Source: Liolophura sinensis (lineage: Eukaryota; Mollusca; Polyplacophora; Chitonida; Chitonidae). Taken from it: a stretch of 64,000 bases of DNA. This document shows positions 21,738 to 33,987 of the stretch, one piece after another (within the stretch, counting starts at the first letter, position 1; each line of letters begins with the position of its first letter). Below the pieces are notes generated by a model, which saw nothing but the letters and a program-made list of their open reading frames with translations, made no database searches and was not told the DNA's origin. The position numbers were made by a program, and so were the translations under genes. The DNA is taken from NCBI RefSeq assembly GCF_032854445.1, contig NC_088306.1, positions 28,555,764 through 28,619,763 on the forward strand, read 5' to 3'.

Positions 21738-23279
21738 AACTGGCGGCCAAAGAAACTTTGCAAAAGGTTCCAATCAATTTATTTTTGCCAAAGCTAAAAA
21801 CAGGATGACTGAAGTTAAATATATTGAAAAGACCACTGACTATAGATATTGAAAGTCTTGAGTAAGAACGGACAAAGCAGCCCTCAAATCATTATACTAG
21901 TGAACAAACAGAGCAGGGGTAGAAAAATAGCCATTCCATCTTGGTTAACAATGGGCAGAGTATACAAAAAAGTTGATTATTTTTTAAAATTAGTCAATAT
22001 AAAAACCAATCAATATCGGCGTGTGGCCATCCCTTGCTTCAATGCATGCAAAAACTCTCCGACGCATAGAAAAAGTCAGTCGCTGGTGAGATGACCTGGG
22101 ATTTGTTGCCATTCATCTTGGAGAGCGAACGTCAGTTCTTGCCGGTTGGGTGGAAGGTGTGGCCGTTGTCTTACTCGATGACCCATGATATCCCAGAGGT
22201 GTTCTAGGGAGGACATATATGGGGAACGTGCAGACCATGGCAAGACCTTGACGTCGTTGACGTCCATGAAGTTCTGCACAACTCGAGCGGCATGAGGTCT
22301 GGCGTTGTCATGCTGGTACAGGACACCACGTGAAGGAATGGCAGGACAGCAGGACGTGGAATTTCATCCACGTAACGTGGAGCTGTTAGGTTCCCGTAGA
22401 TGATGACATGGTCAAGTCCGTGCCTCTCCACAAATCCCACCCCACGCCATCACTCTGCCGCCACCAAACGGTATCACCTCCTGGACGCATGATGCAGCCC
22501 TTCGTTCGCCTCTTCGACGATAAACTCGCTGTCTGCCATCGGCTCGGAACAGGCAGAAGCGGCTTTCATCCGTGCAAAACAACACGTTGCCAATCATGTC
22601 GCTGCCAACAGCGTACAATTCGAGCCCATCGCAACCTCTGGGGACGATGTTCGCCTGTCAACAACTGCCCTCCGAATGGTGGATAGGCCCTAATTCCGTG
22701 AGCCACGAGTCTCCTGGACATGGTCTGCCGACTGACCCGGTGACCTAAGGCATTGATTGACGATGACGTCACTCAGGGAGCGGTTCCTCAGGTGTAAGGT
22801 GCACAGGTACCCGTCTTCTCTGGGCGTGGTTACCCTAGACCTACCTGTTCTTGGCCTGTCCGATGTCTGCCCTGTCTCTCTGTAACGTTGCATCAAGTTT
22901 GACGCAGTTACACGAGAGCAGCCGAAGGTCCTTGCAATGTGGACATGGGTGGCTCCCATGGATACCATACGCAGGACTCTCTCGCGTTGTTCAATCGAGG
23001 CATTACTTTGGTGGTTTTTAGTCAGCGTGCAGATCCAGAACACTATGTGTAACGTTTTTATACACTTATTGCATGTTGCGGCCATCCATGGGTCACGTGG
23101 TTTTTGAACTTTCTTCACTGTCTCAAATGTCAAACAAATTCGTGTGGGCGTATTTGACGCTTGTCGCACACGGGAATGTGCTTCGTACAATGTTTTTCTA
23201 TAAAAATTGGTATTAATTTGCTGAAAATGCTGGTTAAATTTAACTCACGAAGTCGTAAAGTTTCTTTTGGCCGTCAGTT
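21738..23279 (-). mobile_element. Tc1/mariner-like DNA transposon (inactive)
   Basis: Terminal inverted repeats begin AACTGGCGGCCAAAGAAACT at 21738 and, on the other strand from 23279, AACTGACGGCCAAAAGAAAC. Each end abuts a TA (21736-21737 and 23280-23281), the expected Tc1 target-site duplication. The roughly 1.54-kb length is normal for the family. The single gene inside is on the minus strand and is frameshifted. Confidence 0.93.
22076..23100 (-). pseudogene. Tc1-like transposase, multiply frameshifted
   Basis: The N-terminal helix-turn-helix is readable (SIEQRERVLRMVSMGATHV through SNLMQRYRETG), followed by the basic GRPR-like linker DRPRTGRSRVTTPRED. The three catalytic acidic residues of a DDE enzyme are visible in different frames: FCTDESRF (about 22585), HDNARPHAARVVQ (about 22290-22320) and LEHLWDIMGHRVRQRP (about 22180). 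Frame changes occur near 22755, 22590, 22440 and 22300, so no full-length protein can be made. Transposases of this type are about 340 residues, which fits the span. Confidence 0.92.
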
Positions 23280-23594
23280 TATATGTGAAAAATGTGAAAG
23301 AATGTCAAAGTAGAATAGAGATCACATTCCATTTTCCACCAACATAACCAACAGGAATTTAAAATTAGCACGCTTTGTGTTCACAGCATCACATTTGACA
23401 CTCAAGGTGTCAATAATAGTTACAAGTACCTCACTCATATGTCATGTGACAATTTGCATCATGCTCACAAAGTTGAAAATAAACAGGCCAAAAATAATAA
23501 CAATAATCATGGTTTTAGACAGAAAAACAAATAAAAATACATAGTTCCTCTGTACCTACATTTCCCCCAACCACAAATGAAGGGTGTTCCACAA

Positions 23595-24735
23595 TTATTT
23601 CAATCTTTCTCTCTGGAAGAGCATATGAAACTGGATATTTCATCTTGGCACTGTACATCACTGTTAAGTAAGGAATAGTCACTGGTTATTTCAATCTTTC
23701 TCTCTGGAAGAGCATATGAAACTGGATATTTCATCTTGCGCACGGTACATCACTGTTAAGTAAGGAATGTTCACTGGTTATTTCAATCTTTCTCTCTGGA
23801 AGAGCAGATGAAACTGGATATTTCATCTTGTCACTGTACATCACTGTTAAGTAAGGAATGTTCACTGGTTATTTCAATCTTTCTCTCTGGAAGAGCATAT
23901 GAAACTGGATATTTCATCTTGCGCACTGTACATCACTGTTAAGTAAGGAATGTTCACTGGTTATTTCAATCTTTCTCTCTGGAAGAGCATATGAAACTGG
24001 ATATTTCATCTTGCGCACTGTACATCACTGTTAAGTAAGGAATGTTCACTGGTTATTTCAATCTTTCTCTCTGGAAGAGCATATGAAACTGGATATTTCA
24101 TCTTGGCACTGTACATCACTGTTAAGTAAGGAAGATTCACTGGTTATTTCATTCTCGGCACTTTACATCACTGTTAAGTAAGGAATAGTCACTGGTTATT
24201 TCATTCTTGGCATTTTACATCACTGTTAAGTAAGGAATAGTCACTGGTTATTTCATTCTTGGCATTTTACATCACTGTTAAGTAAGGAATAGTCACTGGT
24301 TATTTCATTCTTGGCACTTTACATCACTGTTAAGTAAGGAAGATTCACTGGTTATTTCATTCTCGGCACGGTACATCAGTGTTAAGTAAGGAATAGTCAC
24401 TGGTTATTTCATTCTAGGCACTGTACATCACAGTTAAGAAAGGCATGGTCTTAAGTTATTTCATCCTAGGCACTGTAAATCACTTGTGAATAAATGTCCC
24501 AGCTTATTCCATCCTAGGCACTGTACATCACTTGTGAATAAATGTCCCTGCTTATTTCATCATATAGGCACTGTATATCGCAGTTAAGTAAGCAATGGTG
24601 ACTGTTTTTTATCCTAGGCACTGTACAACACTGTTAAGTAAGGAATGGTCCCAGGTTATTTCATTCTAGGCACTGTACATCACAGTTAAGTAAGGAATGG
24701 TCCCTGGTTACTTCATCCTATGTCCTGTTACTCAC
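23595..24735. repeat. Composite tandem array, 92-bp units grading into 52-bp units
   Basis: The anchor TTATTTCA recurs at 23595, 23686, 23778, 23869, 23961, 24053 and 24144 (steps of 91-92), then at 24196, 24248, 24300, 24352, 24404 and 24456 (steps of 52), with more diverged units after that. The short unit is GGTTATTTCATTCTTGGCAC then TACATCACTGTTAAGTAAGG. The long unit is the short unit plus about 40 bp (ATCTTTCTCTCTGGAAGAGC, ATATGAAACTGGAT) flanked by ATTTCA. Confidence 0.93.
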
Positions 24736-24750
24736 AGATAAATAAGAAAT

Positions 24751-24932
24751 TGTTGTGTTTCGTTATATGCTGACGTAATACTAACGTCATACTGTACCTA
24801 TGTGTATCGCTGTATGCGCACCGTGCGGGAATCTTGTACAGTTGGAAGAACAGAACTAAGTGTGGCAGCTTGTACATCTGCCTGCCTTGCCTTACCGCTT
24901 GATTACTTCATATCCATCTTACGGATATACCA
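24751..24932 (+). repeat. 5' LTR of Gypsy copy 1
   Basis: It begins TGTTGTGTTTCG and ends TATACCA. It shares CTGTATGCGCACCGTG, TTGTACATCTGC and ATTACTTCATATCCATCTTA with the 3' LTR. Confidence 0.85.
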
Positions 24933-24943
24933 GATTTGGCGAC

Positions 24944-25790
24944 GAGATAAGCAAGAACCTTACGGCTATACTTCCTGATTTCACGCCTGCTTTGGCTGCA
25001 CTCGAGATGACTTGTGCGCGGATTGATGCGCCCGTCCCGTTCTTACCTACTCCCGGCGAACCGACGACACCCCGGCACTGGAAACGTCTGTTTGAAAATT
25101 CCGTGATTGCTAGTGACACAAATGAGGCGTCTGCTGATCGGATAAAGGCCATTCTCTGACATTCACTCGGAGCTCAGGGACAAATAATTTTCTACAAAGT
25201 GAAAACTCCGACAGTTCTTACTCGAGAACAATAGCTACCCTCCAGACACATGTCGCGATTGTGGTGAATGTCAGTACAGAGCGTAATTGTTTTAGTATGA
25301 GAGCTTAATTACCTAATGAAATTGTTGACAGTTATATGGCTGCTCTTCGTGAATTAGCTTCTACATGTAACTTTGGTACTTTTGTGATGAAATGTTAGAT
25401 CAGCTTGCGGAGAAAACTAACAACTAATCCGTGAACGCCATTTGCTCGAACTCGATCTCAGATTGGATAGGGCGATTTAAAATTGCTTGTCAGTTCGAAA
25501 CTGCTCTTAAGGAGGCAAAATCTATCTCAGGAATTCCCGACCCTGGTAAAGTTTGTGCAGCAGTTACCGGTAGCAAACCTAAGGGGAAATTTTGGCACCA
25601 ATCAAGCAAACAATCAGGAAACCAAACCAGTCCGGAAACCAGTTCAAAGGTTTCAGAAAGTGCTACCGCTGTGGATCTCCAAGCCACTTTGCAAACATTC
25701 CAAAATGTCCTGCTGTGGAGAAAACCTGCCGAACTTGTGGAAAGAAAAAATCACTGCGATGCTGTCTGTTTACCGACTAGCAAAGTGCAA
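24944..25790 (+). pseudogene. Gypsy copy 1 gag relic with zinc knuckle
   Basis: An early gag stretch reads PVPFLPTPGEPTTPRHWKRL, a pattern common at the start of Gypsy gag proteins. Near the end, in another frame, is a retroviral-type knuckle CYRCGSPSHFANIPKC (about 25660-25710) followed by a second Cys-rich motif CRTCGKKK. The parts lie in different frames with stops between them, so it is not expressible as one protein. Confidence 0.8.
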
Positions 25791-25859
25791 CAACTGACAT
25801 TGAACTGTTCTGAAGACTTGAAAGTGTTGTGTATACAGCACGAAGACCCTACCCTACAA

Positions 25860-26820
25860 AGAAATTGTAAATTGTACAGTAGACGTGAACGCTGTGAAAC
25901 TCAGTTTTATTGTTGACACTGCTTCTGATGTTTCACTTATGTCTTTACATGCCTTTGATAAACATTTTCTGAGGAATGCATAGTAGTCTGACACAGTGAC
26001 TATCGCTGGATACACATCTCACAAAATTTCTGCAGTGGGTTCTTTCCATGCTTTGTGTAACATTTAATCCAAGCTTTAGGTCTTAATATCCAAGGCAGTA
26101 CTCTGTCATATGCTACTTCTACATCTGCTAGTTTTCAGTTACTCCAACCACAGGTTACAGCGACTGAGCCTGTCTGTCAAATCTAACATTAACAGTCCTA
26201 CATCTGTCTACGGCCCTATACCTGCGAAGATTAGATCAGATTTTCTCGACTCGTTCTCTGATAAATTAGGCAAAATTAAAGGGTTTACTCATCGTGTGAA
26301 AACTCCATATGAATGGGTTTCTCTCATTGTTGTTGCGAAAAAGAAAAACAACAAAATTCGTGTATGTGTTGACCTCCGGAAGCCTGAAGAGGCAATTGCT
26401 CGTGACAAATTCCCTCTTCCTACAGTGGATGATTTGCTAAGTGAAATGCAAAGCGCGACCCATTTTTCAGGGTTAGATTTGAAATCAGCTTACCACCAAC
26501 TCTAACTTCATCCTAACAGCCGTGATCTTACCTGTTTTGTTACCGATGAAGGTATATTCCGTTTTCGCCGCGTGTGTTTTGGCTTGTCAAGTGACCCTAC
26601 CTGCTTTCAGAAAATGATGTACATTATTTTGCCCGACATTCCTGGTTCAGTGAACTTCATTGACAACATTTACGTATTTGGCCGCAACAAAAAGTCTCAT
26701 GACAAAGCCCTCTATGCAGTACTACGTAAACTTGAGGATCGTGGTATGACACTGAATGACAAATGTCAGTTTCATATGCAGCCTTTAGGGTTACCTAGTT
26801 AATGTGCTTAATTAGAATGG
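25860..26820 (+). pseudogene. Gypsy copy 1 protease and reverse transcriptase relic
   Basis: The protease active-site region reads FIVDTASDVSLMS, with Ala in place of the usual Gly of DTG/S. In the reverse transcriptase, VDLRKPEEAI and LDLKSAYHQ are visible, then a stop at about 26503, then FGLSSDPTCFQKMM. The YxDD-type catalytic box is FIDNI, with Asn replacing the second Asp, which should abolish polymerase activity. Confidence 0.88.
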
Positions 26821-27029
26821 TTTGCGACTGAGTCCCGAGTTAGCGTCACGTAATGATGAGGCTTCTGTACTTGAAACTAAGCAACGACTAAAATCTTTTC
26901 TTGGCCTTGCGGGATTCTCTGCTCAATTTTTTCGCCATTTTTTCTGGTAAAGTGAATGCCTTGTGCGAAGTGAATAATACTGACTCGTAGTACTGGGCTG
27001 AGGCTGCAGGTAAAGCATTTCGCGATATT

Positions 27030-27505
27030 TAACCTGATATTGTTAACAGTCCTGGTCTCGCGTTTTTTGATCCAAACCGCGGCGTTGTTGTTACCACCGA
27101 TGCTAGTGCGTATGGTATTTGTGGAGTCCTTTCTCAAATTACTCCAGATGAATCCGATGATATGTTAGCTTGTGCATCGCGAACATTGACTGCCGCAGAT
27201 CGAAATGACTCTGTGGGAGAACACGAAGCCTTTGCCTATGCATGGGCTATTGAAATGTGGCCCATGTATCTGTGGGGAAGACATTTTATTCTCCTCTCCG
27301 ATCACCAATCATTGGTAGCCTTACTCTCCTCTAAAGGTACTGACCACAAGCCTATGAAAATTGCTGGCTGGATTGCTCGATTGTTACATTACCATTACAC
27401 TGTCCAGTTCAAACCTGAATCACAAAAAGCTACCGCAGATACACTGTCGCGATTGCCGATGTCCACATCGGATTCAGCCATAAATGAAAAATATTGTGAT
27501 TAGTT
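27030..27505 (+). pseudogene. Gypsy copy 1 RNase H relic
   Basis: The sequence TTDASAYGICGVLSQ, then SRTLTAADRNDS, EHEAFAYAWAIE, LLSDHQSLVALL and ADTLSRLPM is a standard Gypsy RNase H order (Asp-Glu-Asp). The acidic residues are present but the frame is broken upstream. Confidence 0.88.
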
Positions 27506-28120
27506 TTATTTCAATCGGGAAGGTTACCCTGACGAGATCGTTTCAGATAACGGTCCGAAGCTGGTATCGCATGAATTTGAAGAATTTCTTCGACCTCGGG
27601 ATATAAAGCACAGGTTTACCACCCCGCAGAAAATAGTGAAATCGAACGTTTTAGTTGAGTTTTCAGTGAAACCATTCATGTTGCTGGTATTGAGAAACGC
27701 GCTGTCAAATGTCCTGACAGAATTTATTGGTACTCAACGCGCTGAGTACCAACTGCTCTACTTCCGGTGAATCACCGTCCTTTATTTTACAAGGTGGAAC
27801 GGTATGAGGACGCTACTGGATATTGTTGGTTTGACAGCCTCTCCCCGCCTGCTCACTCCAGTCGACATTGAGCAGCGAATTGAAAAACATCAGACTCAAG
27901 TTAAACATACCTATGACAAACGCAATCGTGTTAAGTCCAGAAAATTTGCACCCGGTGTTCGAATTAAGAAACCGTGGTCAGTTAGGAAAGGCGAAAGTAA
28001 ATACACTTCTACTACAATTCGAAACAGACTGAATGACACACGTACGTCATGGCCAACGGTCAGAAATGGAACTAGAGATATTCCTCTCCGTTCTATGGAC
28101 CAGTAGGTTCTCTTAGCCGA
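27506..28120 (+). pseudogene. Gypsy copy 1 integrase fragment
   Basis: It begins inside the integrase core with PDEIVSDNGPK (second catalytic Asp) straight after the RNase H end. The zinc-binding HHCC domain and first catalytic region are therefore deleted. A distal stretch (HTYDKRNRVKSRKFAPGVRI) resembles the C-terminal part of Gypsy integrases. Confidence 0.78.
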
Positions 28121-28459
28121 AAGTGAAAATGATACATTGTTCATCCCTGTAATTGATCCAGCCAGTCCTACACAAACGGTTAACCCACAACCAATTAGAA
28201 ATCCACGTGTAAAAAACCTTCTAGCATGGACTAAGGATTTATTATGGGTAGATAAGTGATTCAAGGTTAACGTGTTGTTAAATGTCCTGTGAGAAATAGC
28301 ATTATCTTATTACTTATTCGATAATGATTTCATTCCATGTCACGCATCATGTTTCAGTGAGCACATGTTAACAACTGTTGTTATATACACATTCAACACA
28401 GGCTTCCCTTAAGTAACTTCCATTCTCTAGTAGAAGCCAGTTCTTTACAAGGGGGAAAA

Positions 28460-28666
28460 GATGGTGTTTCGTCATGTGCTTACGTCACGCTAACGTCACG
28501 GTGTACCTATATGTATTACTGTATGCGCACCGTGTGTGGATAATGTACAGTTGGTAGAATAGAACTCAGTGTGTTAACTTGTACATCTGCTTTCCTTGCC
28601 TTACTACTTAATTACTTCATATCCATCTTACGGAGATTACTTCATATCCATCTTACGGAGATGTCA
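28460..28666 (+). repeat. 3' LTR of Gypsy copy 1, with internal 25-bp duplication
   Basis: It matches the 5' LTR but carries ATTACTTCATATCCATCTTA plus CGGAG twice in tandem (about 28610-28660). That accounts exactly for its 25 extra bases (207 against 182). Confidence 0.85.
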
Positions 28667-28667
28667 G

Positions 28668-28815
28668 AATTGCAAGAACGATGCACTCTTTATGTCAGTA
28701 ACAGTGCAAAAAGGATGCACTCTTTATGTCAGTAACAGTGGAAGAAGGATGCACACTTCGTGTCAGTAACAGTGCAAAAAGGATGCACTCTTCATGTCAG
28801 TAGCAGTGCAAGAAG
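28668..28815. repeat. 34-bp tandem repeat, about 4 copies
   Basis: ATGCACTCTTTATGTCAGTA then ACAGTGCAAAAAGG recurs at 28681, 28715, 28749 and 28783. It starts directly at the end of the 3' LTR of Gypsy copy 1. Confidence 0.9.
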
Positions 28816-29978
28816 GCAAGTACAGCTCAGAGTGTATGGATCAACACCACTACTTGGCCGCTTTCATGTACAATAGCGAGAAAACGTTCCTTCGAAAAGT
28901 CCACGAGATTGGGTACAAATCGGGTCATACATTTTCCCTCATTCACAGTGTATGCACGATGTGGTCACTAACCACGAGCACATGGGATAGAAACTTACCT
29001 TTAAGATGATGTTAAGATGTTCAGCAAGTAACTGATTTTATGCCAGTGTACATGTTCACACATGTATTTGTTTTAGATGCATTACATGATGGTTCTGGAA
29101 AGCAGTACTAAAAGAGTTAATTGTCAAAAGTTTTGCAGTCCCGGATTTCGCTTCCCGAGTGTGGCCTTTATGGTTGAAAGAAATTAAAATGAGATGAAGA
29201 GCGTGAAAAGTTATTTGCAAATATGATCTTTAATGGTTTTTTTTTTTCAATTTCTTCTTTTAGGAGTAGAGGGTAAATATTTTTTTGTATGTTACGTGGA
29301 TTTTGGGACCAACTCCAACTGCATATATATATAGTGTTTACATTATTAATGATCTGAGTCATGATGTCATGCATGACTAATAAATTTATTTCAGTGTAAA
29401 TGTTTTATTTATATCCACATTCATGCATTTAATCTTAATTATGATGTTATTTGTGAATATATCAGCAATATAAATATGATTAAAATTCAAGTAGAATACA
29501 TTTGTTCGTTGAAAGACCAAACTCAAACACAAAGATACCTATTACAAATGCGTTACATCCTTATCATTATTATGCAGACACTATATAGAAAGAGGAGATA
29601 ACCCAAATGCCCACCACACAAAAATTATTTTCAAATGTCTACTTCTTATTATAGAAAAAAAATTATTTAAGACCATAGATAGGCCTATATAACTAACTTT
29701 TTAAACTCTTTTATTCGAACTTGACTTCACAAGATGTAATTTTCATGTTTTCGCCACCTTTAAAACACACATTAACTCATAATCAAAAACGTGAAGAAAA
29801 AAAAAAAGAAAAAAAAATTTAGAGCAGCACTAAGTCTGAAATAAGGGGAATTTACATGTCTGACATATGATTGGAACAATGCTGCCAAAAGACTTCATTT
29901 AATGTTGAGCTTGTTCTCGGACTACATGACAACAACAAAGTCAGAGTTGGTTTTGACAGACTAAAAGTACAACGGCAT
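28816..29978. other. Intergenic AT-rich spacer between two Gypsy copies
   Basis: No coding, RNA or repeat structure was recognised apart from poly-A and poly-T runs (for example around 29240 and 29800). Confidence 0.5.
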
Positions 29979-30099
29979 TGCTATGATATTGACAAGACAA
30001 CTAACATTATCTTGGCTCTTTTTTGTGATGCCGTGCGAGAGCCCCGAGTAAGGGGGGATAACTCTCGAGATTACTACTAAATGAAAGTTAAACATTACA
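29979..30099 (-). repeat. 3' LTR of Gypsy copy 2
   Basis: 121 bp, reading TGCTATGATATTGAC to CATTACA on plus. It has a single copy of the LTR terminal segment, unlike the other LTR. Confidence 0.88.
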
Positions 30100-30634
30100 A
30101 ACTAGAACTTATATGATCTCCAAACAGGCACTGATTCACAAGTAGGCAAGTCTTGGTTGTCCGACGCAATAGTGAGTGTACTCTGGACGGTCATCAACAG
30201 GTCGGTCATCAACATGGCCATCTGTTGGAAGAAATTGGATCTCTCCTCAGAACTCTCCGGTTACGACGTAATTGTCCACCATCATCTGTCTGCATAACAT
30301 ATGATGTAGGTGAGGTCTCTGTTAATATGTAGTCTGCATGTACCCATTTGCAAGAGGTCCCACAAACGGACACGATCGCCAAGACAACATCTGAGTCATT
30401 TCATACACTCTGTTTCAATTCCAGCTTTTGCTGCACGCTGGTTTCTGATTGGTTGATGTTCAGCAGGCAAGGTGCATGGGTAAACTTGTTTTTACCGCAC
30501 AGTAAGTAACTGTGCTGGTGACTTTTACCTCAGGACTGGTGTGTATCTGTAGGCTTGTAGTGCTATGAACACATCCCGCTTGCTGACTTGTGCCTTCCTT
30601 AGCATTCCATTAATTGTTTTCACGGAACTTTCTA

Positions 30635-31151
30635 TCAGTCCATTAGATTGTGGGAATGCAGGCTGGATGTGGTAAGCACGAAATCCCATTCCTTGCTGAA
30701 CTCCATGAACTCTTTAGAGGAAAACTGTGGCCCAGTATCACTCATCACAATGTCAGGTGTTTCATGTCGTGCCAACACCCACGTGGATGCTCTAACAACA
30801 GCTTTTGATGTTGTTGTTGTAAGAGAAATAACATCTGGATACAACGAAAAGTAATCCGTTACCAGTAAAAAGTTCTCTTTTCCACAGATACACAGGTCTG
30901 CACCGACTTTCTCTCAAGGGTATCCAGGGACATCGTGTGGTTTGGGCAGGATTACAAGTTAGACATGTACTGCAGGATGTCACCATCTGCATAATGTCAG
31001 CATTCACTCCTGGCAAATACAAAAGTTCTATTCCACGCTGGCGACATTTTTCAATTCTGAGGTGACCTTCGTGTATTTTTGACAGCATTTCCGACCGAAG
31101 GACGGAAGGGATCATTAGTTTTGACCCTTTCACAATGAGGCCATCCGCCAC
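30635..31151 (-). pseudogene. Gypsy copy 2 integrase relic
   Basis: The zinc-binding part reads HEGHLRIEKCRQR with a later CSTCLTC pair (HHCC-like). The core reads DIVMSDTGPQFSS, with Thr where Asn is usual (SDNGPQF). The C-terminal part is absent before the 3' LTR. Confidence 0.85.
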
Positions 31152-31249
31152 AGACAGGTCATGTCGAACATTCCAGTATTCTGGTGTTAGTGGCGGGCAA
31201 TCATGCTTGTTGTTAGGCCCGCCCTCTAATATTGTTTCCTCTAGGGACT

Positions 31250-31791
31250 CTTATCTGGTTTCCTGTCTTACTTGAACAAGCTGGTTATATGATATCGCCA
31301 TTGTCTGCAGAACCATATCCACACGAGCCTGGATCTGGTCTGTAAAAAGCGAGTTGGTCACAGCTGTCATGTTGATCGCCCGCGAGAGTGTATCCAGGAG
31401 TGTAAAAGACACTGAGATCATAGCGCTGTAACTTGGGCAACAGCCGTTGAATACGCAATGGGCAATCTGCGTGCCGCCTTTTGAATATGCTGACAAGTTG
31501 TTTGTGATCTGTTGGGGCTTGGACTGAAGCTCCAAAAATAAACTGGTGAAATCATTCACACGCATAGGCAATTCCAAGTAACTTCTTTTGGATTTGAGCA
31601 TATATGGTTTCAGCATCCAGCAATTCCCTTGAGGCGTATGCCACCTGTTTCCATTCATTCGAATGTAGGTGTACTACAGCACCAGTTCCATCTTTGGAAG
31701 CATCGGGTGATATTTTGATCGGCCTTTTGGGATCATAATACGGTAGGACTTGTTGGGACGTCAAGACACTTTTCTGATCACAACCTGCCAT
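31250..31791 (-). pseudogene. Gypsy copy 2 RNase H relic
   Basis: SPDASKDGTGAVV, then VAYASRELLDAE and, in another frame, a region ending TLLDTLSRA are the ordered RNase H pieces (first Asp and the final LSRA). Frameshifts near 31560 break it. Confidence 0.82.
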
Positions 31792-32043
31792 TACTCAGCA
31801 AGACTCTCAATGGTGCTGATCTCTGTGATAATCCTGGTATCCATTTAGCGAGATATTTAACCATGCCAAATAAGCTTGGAACATCTGCTGTATTTTCTGG
31901 GCGTGGCATATTTTCTGTGGCTGAGAATTTGTTTTGCCAGCGTGGATTCCATGATCAGTGAGACAGTCGCCCAGGAAAATAAATTTGTTAGCACCAAACT
32001 GGCATGTATCTTTGTTTAATTTCAGGTTTGCTTTTTCTGGCCC

Positions 32044-32420
32044 TTAGGCTGTGTCATTTTGTTCTTTGGTACGGCCCCACACGGTCATATCGTCCATTGC
32101 GGTATCGACATTAGTAATGTCATCAAATAGTTCATAGATTGTTTTATAATATACTTCTGGTGCACTGGAAACTCCGAAGGGAAGACGTCGATATTTGTAG
32201 CGACCAAATGAAAGTTGAACGTGCATAGACGGCTACTGGCGTCGTCTAGTTTCAGTCGCCAAAAAACCTTGGGAAGCATACGGTTTGCTGAAATATTTGG
32301 CCCCAACAAACTTTGCCATAATCTCTTCTCTGCTCGGAAGTTTGTAGTGTTGCCGCTTGATAGCCATATTCAGGTCTCTTGGATCCAGACACAGTCTGGA
32401 GTCATAGAATTCACATAGTC
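32044..32420 (-). pseudogene. Gypsy copy 2 reverse transcriptase relic
   Basis: Pieces KLDDASSRLCTFN, FGRYKYRRLPFGVSSAPE and TAMDDMTVWG (the YxDD-type box with both Asp retained) occur in two overlapping minus frames. A frameshift near 32220 separates the first and second pieces. Confidence 0.85.
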
Positions 32421-32979
32421 CGTTGGCTCTTGACCTTGGTGATTACCGACATCTTTCCATCCTGTCCAGTTCATTCTATAAACGGTCATGTAGGGCAAAA
32501 ATGTACCACTGGTTTCACAGTTTTGCCTAAAGTGATTATGTGTTTGCCAGGTAAACAGCCAAAGCGTGAAACACGTCAGCGAATTCCTCTTGAAGGTAGC
32601 TGTAATCGCAGGTGTGCACTTGCTCTACTTCTGCAACTAATTTGATAAAATTCAGTTTTTCGCAAGCTTCTCGTCATAGGAATGACTGAACATCTCCGGG
32701 GACTACAAAAATGTAAGCTGAAAGCCATGGCATTGAGTGTGTACTGTAACTATGCACTTCCCTAGTATGAGAATGTTGGTATTGTTGTAGCCCTTTAACC
32801 TGTGTGTGGCCTTCAGAAGCTCTGGTCGTTTGGAGAGAGAACTAACATCTGCCTCTGATTTGATGTTAGCCTGCGCATCCGTATTCAGTTAAACCAGAAT
32901 GTTGAGAAGCACTACCCAGTCAGTCAAAATTTATCCTTACTTGTTGTATCCACGTTTATCGGCTCCACAAAGAACTCAC

Positions 32980-33855
32980 CCATCTTTCCTCGTCACTAAT
33001 GGCAGACTCACTGATTTCCTCAACGGTGTGTACAGTTATAGGCAGGCAACATTTGGCGTACCAACATTTGGGTGGTTTTTACCCATGCACCGTGTACAGT
33101 TGACCCATAGGCCGTGCAATTTCCGGATTTATGCCATAGGTCAAATCCTTGGACACTTATGTTTACTGTCGGCCGAATCAGAACTATTTGTTCATTTTGT
33201 CTGTGAGAAATTATGGGAATTTTTCTTTCCTCTGTTTGTTCTGTGTGCAACGGGGTCATTTCCTTGTCTGTTCACCGCGTGGTCATTCCCTTGTGTGTTC
33301 ACTGCGGGGTAATTTCCTTGTCTATTCACCGCATATCAACGTTGGCTGTTGGAGTTCTTTTAGTTGGGGTTTTGCCATTTCTGAATCCTTGGTGATATAA
33401 ACAGCTTTCTGGAGTTTCAAATCTGGGTCTTGCAAGAGTCGATCACGGACGGTGTTATCAGGTATTCCCCTGATCAGTGTGTCTTTGATAAAAAAAAATC
33501 TGTGAACCCCCCAAATCTACGCGATTTACTGAGTGTGCGAAGACGAGCGACGTACTGATCTATGGTTTCATCTAGGCCTTAGGTCTAGGTCCGGCGAGTG
33601 CAATTCTCATGGGATTTACTGAGTCATGGCTTCAACTTCATGGCGTTTTCAGCCTCGGCGAGTGTGAAAGTGCTGTACAGTTCAAGGCCAGCTTCACCGA
33701 TAACATGCAATCAAATCGATAGGGTTTTTTTTTTCGCTCTTTTCCGTCAAGCCAAAGGCCACCAAATAAAGCTCAAAGCGCTGTCTGAATCGCCACCAGT
33801 TATCCGATACGTTCCCAGATAAATCTAACGCCTCTGACGGCTTGAACGTATCCAT
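32980..33855 (-). pseudogene. Gypsy copy 2 gag relic
   Basis: An ATG at 33853-33855 opens MDTFKPSEALDLSGN, then RFRQRFELYLVAFG, a typical start of Gypsy gag proteins of this primer-site class. A stop follows within about 60 codons and the downstream part is not readable as gag. Confidence 0.72.
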
Positions 33856-33987
33856 GTCGATTATAACGTATCTTTGTTTTTGTTTGCAACCGGTACTGAT
33901 CTAGCACTCTATTACTGATCTATAATTTTAAAACGAATTCTAACAGAGTGGATGTGGCAATATGTTCGTTCGCTGTTCTGACACCAT

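Larger units (their letters stand above)
24751..28666 (+). mobile_element. Gypsy-type LTR retrotransposon, degenerate, internally deleted
   Basis: LTRs of about 182 bp (24751-24932 and 28460-28666) flank a plus-strand gag-pol relic. A primer-binding-like TGGCGACGAG follows the 5' LTR at 24937 and a polypurine AAGGGGGAAAAG precedes the 3' LTR. Flanking pentamers GAAAT (24746-24750) and GAATT (28667-28671) may be a diverged target duplication. Order is gag, zinc knuckle, protease, reverse transcriptase, RNase H, integrase fragment, as in Gypsy. At 3.9 kb it is short; the first part of integrase is gone. Stops and frameshifts show it is inactive. Confidence 0.9.
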
